Origin: Roseomonas mucosa ATCC BAA-692
Lineage (GTDB): Bacteria > Pseudomonadota > Alphaproteobacteria > Acetobacterales > Acetobacteraceae
Length of the DNA stretch: 64,000 nucleotides
Direction of reading: 5' to 3'
NCBI RefSeq assembly: GCF_000622225.1
Contig: NZ_JHWD01000001.1
Location: forward strand, 464,705-528,704
Shown: one piece after another, positions 61,027 through 64,000 of the stretch
Layout: the number at the start of each line of letters is the position of its first letter
Position numbering within the stretch: the first letter of the stretch is position 1
Program-made: the position numbers and the translations under genes
The notes under the pieces: generated by a model
Seen by the model: the letters and a program-made list of their open reading frames with translations, nothing else
Told to the model about the DNA's origin: nothing
Database searches by the model: none

Positions 61027-62325
61027 TTAAGGCTCCGTGACCGGCGGCTTCGCCCGCGCGATCTCATAGAGGGCGACCGTGGCGGCGGCGGACACGTTCA
61101 GGCTTTCCATGGCCGGGGAGATCGGCAGGCGCACCAGTTCGTCGCAGTTCTCGCGCTGCAGGCGGCGCAGGCCGCTGTCCTCGGCGCCGAGCACGAGGGC
61201 CACGCGGCGGTCCCGGGGCGCAGCCTCGGCGAGGGTGCGGGTGGCATCCCCGGCGAGGCCCAGCACCCAGAAGTCCTTGGCCTGGAGCGCCTGGATGACG
61301 CGTGACAGGTTCACCTCGCGCACCACGGGCACGGTCTCCAGCGCGCCGGAGGCGGCGCGGGCCAGGGCGGCGGTTTCCGGCGGGGCGTGGCGGTCCTGCA
61401 TCACCACGGCGGCGGCGCCGAAGGCGGCGGCGGAGCGCAGGATGGCGCCCACGTTGCGCGGGTCCGTCACCTGGTCGAGCAGGAGGACCGGACCGTCCGA
61501 GGCGGCGATGGCGGCATCCAGCCGGGCGGTGGGAAGGTTATGGACGAGCAGGGCGGCGCCCTGATGCACCGCGTCCTCGGGCAGGAAGGTGTTGAAGCGG
61601 GCGCGGTCCTCGACCCGTTCCGCGGGCAGGCGCCAGGGCTTGGGCAGGCGCTCGGCCAGACCGGCCTCGGCCTCCTGGGTCAGCAGCAGGCGGCGGAGCT
61701 GGCGGCGCGGATTCGCCAGCGCCGCCGAGACGGCGTGCAGGCCGTAGATCCAGAGCGTGCCGTTCTCCGGGCGCTCGGTGGGCTGGGCCGGGCGCGGCGC
61801 CTCGATGTGGTGGTGGGACACGCGCTCGGGGAAGCCGTCGCGCTCGGCGGGGCGGGGGGCGCCCGCCAGGGCTTCGGCGGGGGCGCGGCCGCGCGGGGGA
61901 CGGAAGCTTCCTTCCGCGGGGAAACGGGCCTCCGCGCGGGCTTCCGGGGCGTGGTCCGGGCGGGGCTGGCGCGGGTTCCGGCGGGGGTCCTTGCGGAGAT
62001 CCTTGCCCAGCGCGGGGCGCGCCTCGCCGCCGGCCTCGGCCGGGAAGGGGCGCTGGCCGCGGCCCTCGGGATGCACCGGGCCGCGCGCCGCCGGCTTTCC
62101 CGGGAACCTCGTGGAGGACTTCGCCGGGGCGTGGCCGGCGGGCTTGCCGGTGGGTGTTCCGGCGGCCTTCACGGGCGCCTTGCCGGCCGCCCTTCCGGCG
62201 GTGCCGGCGAATTTCGCGGAAGGCTTCCCGGAGGGAGCCCCATGGGCGGACGCCCCGGAAGGCTGCCCGGGAGTGCGGGGATGGGACGGGCTTTTGGGCG
62301 AGCCGGGACGGCGGGACTTGGGCAT
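61027..62325 (-). CDS. rlmB: 23S rRNA (guanosine-2'-O-)-methyltransferase RlmB (TrmH/SPOUT family)
   Basis: 432 aa. The C-terminal 245 residues are the enzyme: the substrate-binding domain (LWIYGLHAVSAALANPRRQL) and the SPOUT domain with motif 1 DQVTDPRNVGAILRSAAAFG, motif 2 VLGAEDSGLRR and motif 3 LPISPAMESLNVSAA. The N-terminal 185 residues are a Lys/Arg/Pro/Gly/Ala-rich disordered extension not needed by the E. coli enzyme (about 243 aa). It modifies the G2251 position in the E. coli family member. Confidence 0.92.
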   Translation of the reverse strand: MPKSRRPGSPKSPSHPRTPGQPSGASAHGAPSGKPSAKFAGTAGRAAGKAPVKAAGTPTGKPAGHAPAKSSTRFPGKPAARGPVHPEGRGQRPFPAEAGGEARPALGKDLRKDPRRNPRQPRPDHAPEARAEARFPAEGSFRPPRGRAPAEALAGAPRPAERDGFPERVSHHHIEAPRPAQPTERPENGTLWIYGLHAVSAALANPRRQLRRLLLTQEAEAGLAERLPKPWRLPAERVEDRARFNTFLPEDAVHQGAALLVHNLPTARLDAAIAASDGPVLLLDQVTDPRNVGAILRSAAAFGAAAVVMQDRHAPPETAALARAASGALETVPVVREVNLSRVIQALQAKDFWVLGLAGDATRTLAEAAPRDRRVALVLGAEDSGLRRLQRENCDELVRLPISPAMESLNVSAAATVALYEIARAKPPVTEP

Positions 62326-62478
62326 GTTCCGGCATCCAGCAAATCGCGCCCCGCTTCACAAGGGCTTTGCGCGCGGGCCAGCCGGCGGCGGAGCGGCGGG
62401 AGCCATGTCCGGGTACGGGTTCGGGCGCATGGCCGGGTGCGTGCCCGGCCGGGCGGCGGATTCTTCCGGCGGGGGCAA

Positions 62479-62507
62479 TTGACAGCCTGCCCGGGAACGC
62501 GATACCT
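62479..62507 (+). promoter_or_regulatory. Strong sigma-70-type promoter of tRNA-Tyr/tRNA-Gly/tuf
   Basis: TTGACA, 17 bases, ATACCT. A perfect -35 and ideal spacing; the tRNA-Tyr gene begins 30 bases after the -10. It probably drives both tRNAs and tuf. Confidence 0.72.
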
Positions 62508-62536
62508 CGGCGCCGCTCCCGCTGGGTCGGCCATGC

Positions 62537-62619
62537 GGAGGGGTGCCCGAGTGGCTAAAGGGGACGGACTGTAAATCCGTTGGCTAGCGCCTACGTTGGT
62601 TCGAATCCAACCCCCTCCA
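62537..62619 (+). tRNA. tRNA-Tyr (anticodon GTA)
   Basis: 83 bases; acceptor GGAGGGG/CCCCTCC, anticodon loop CTGTAAA, long variable arm (TGGCTAGCGCCTACG region) typical of class II tRNAs, T-loop TTCGAAT. CCA is not encoded. Confidence 0.96.
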
Positions 62620-62643
62620 TATTCACCCCGGTACATGCGGGGC

Positions 62644-62717
62644 GCGGGTGTAGCTCAATGGTAGAGCCCCAGCCTTCCAAGCTGGTTGTGCGGGTTCGAT
62701 TCCCGTCACCCGCTCCA
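62644..62717 (+). tRNA. tRNA-Gly (anticodon TCC)
   Basis: 74 bases including CCA; acceptor GCGGGTG/CACCCGC, anticodon loop TTCCAAG, T-loop TTCGATT. It follows tRNA-Tyr by 24 bases and precedes tuf by 97. Confidence 0.96.
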
Positions 62718-62814
62718 TCTTCCCGTCACCTTTCAATCATGCAACTGCTGTCGGCTTTTCCGGGACCGGTTCTCACGCGACACGGGGCCCGGGACGACAG
62801 GCACGAGGACAGAC

Positions 62815-64000
<1,186 letters not shown>

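Overview
The window is very GC-rich chromosomal DNA with tightly packed genes, many of them joined by ATGA or GTGA stop/start overlaps. The gene content points to an alphaproteobacterium, most likely Rhodospirillales/Acetobacteraceae and Roseomonas-like. The clues are a uvrC-pgsA-moaD-moaE block, rplY-pth-ychF, a PetP/PetR-type regulator pair, a DUF2270 protein, a NepR-like protein with EcfG-type promoters, and tRNA-Tyr/tRNA-Gly/tuf. The taxonomic placement is inference from gene content only. No prophage, insertion sequence, CRISPR array or rRNA was seen.

Layout. 1-12.8 kb: partial AcrR/TtgR-type repressor, beta-carbonic anhydrase, methionine aminopeptidase, a DHA2 drug exporter, an aspartyl/asparaginyl hydroxylase-like protein, an Old Yellow Enzyme, prs, an NmrA-like protein, two glutathione transferases coupled to a histidine phosphatase, a small secreted protein and OsmC. 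13-17.7 kb: rplY-pth and ychF, separated by a sterol-desaturase-like gene, arsC and a repeat. 17.9-24.7 kb: DUF2270, a sensor kinase, ilvE, the petP-petR pair, two tiny membrane proteins and an M20 amidohydrolase. 24.8-36.6 kb: a membrane glycosyltransferase-like protein, moaE-moaD, a lipoprotein, pgsA-uvrC, folB with a pteridine-reductase-like SDR, an MFS gene with a disrupted N-terminus, and uvrB. 37-47.7 kb: an orphan amino-acid-binding protein, a Zn/Cd/Pb-type P-ATPase with its divergent MerR regulator, a DUF2236 protein, a nucleoside hydrolase, an SPFH protein, mntH, a lone receiver domain and an Lrp regulator. 47.7-53.9 kb: a six-gene sulfonate/organosulfur operon. 54-62.3 kb: a chemoreceptor, a DUF1501/DUF1800 pair, small stress-type genes with a NepR-like protein, tRNA-Thr and rlmB. 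62.5-64 kb: promoter, tRNA-Tyr, tRNA-Gly and tuf, whose stop codon lies at the window edge.

Three signals stand out. First, a dispersed ~330-bp repeat made of five successive palindromes occurs as four near-full copies and one partial copy plus decayed remnants. Four of the five main copies lie between convergent genes. Second, the sulfonate operon is preceded by a 44-codon reading frame that appears leaderless and has four Cys codons near its end (CCRCRAC), a plausible cysteine-sensing attenuator. Third, an orphan NepR-like gene and a divergent small membrane protein gene each have an EcfG-type promoter (GGAA-N17-GTT). Further points are a stop/restart (or frameshift) in an MFS gene, a 30-residue membrane peptide coupled to its neighbour, and a coding region after moaE with no standard start codon.
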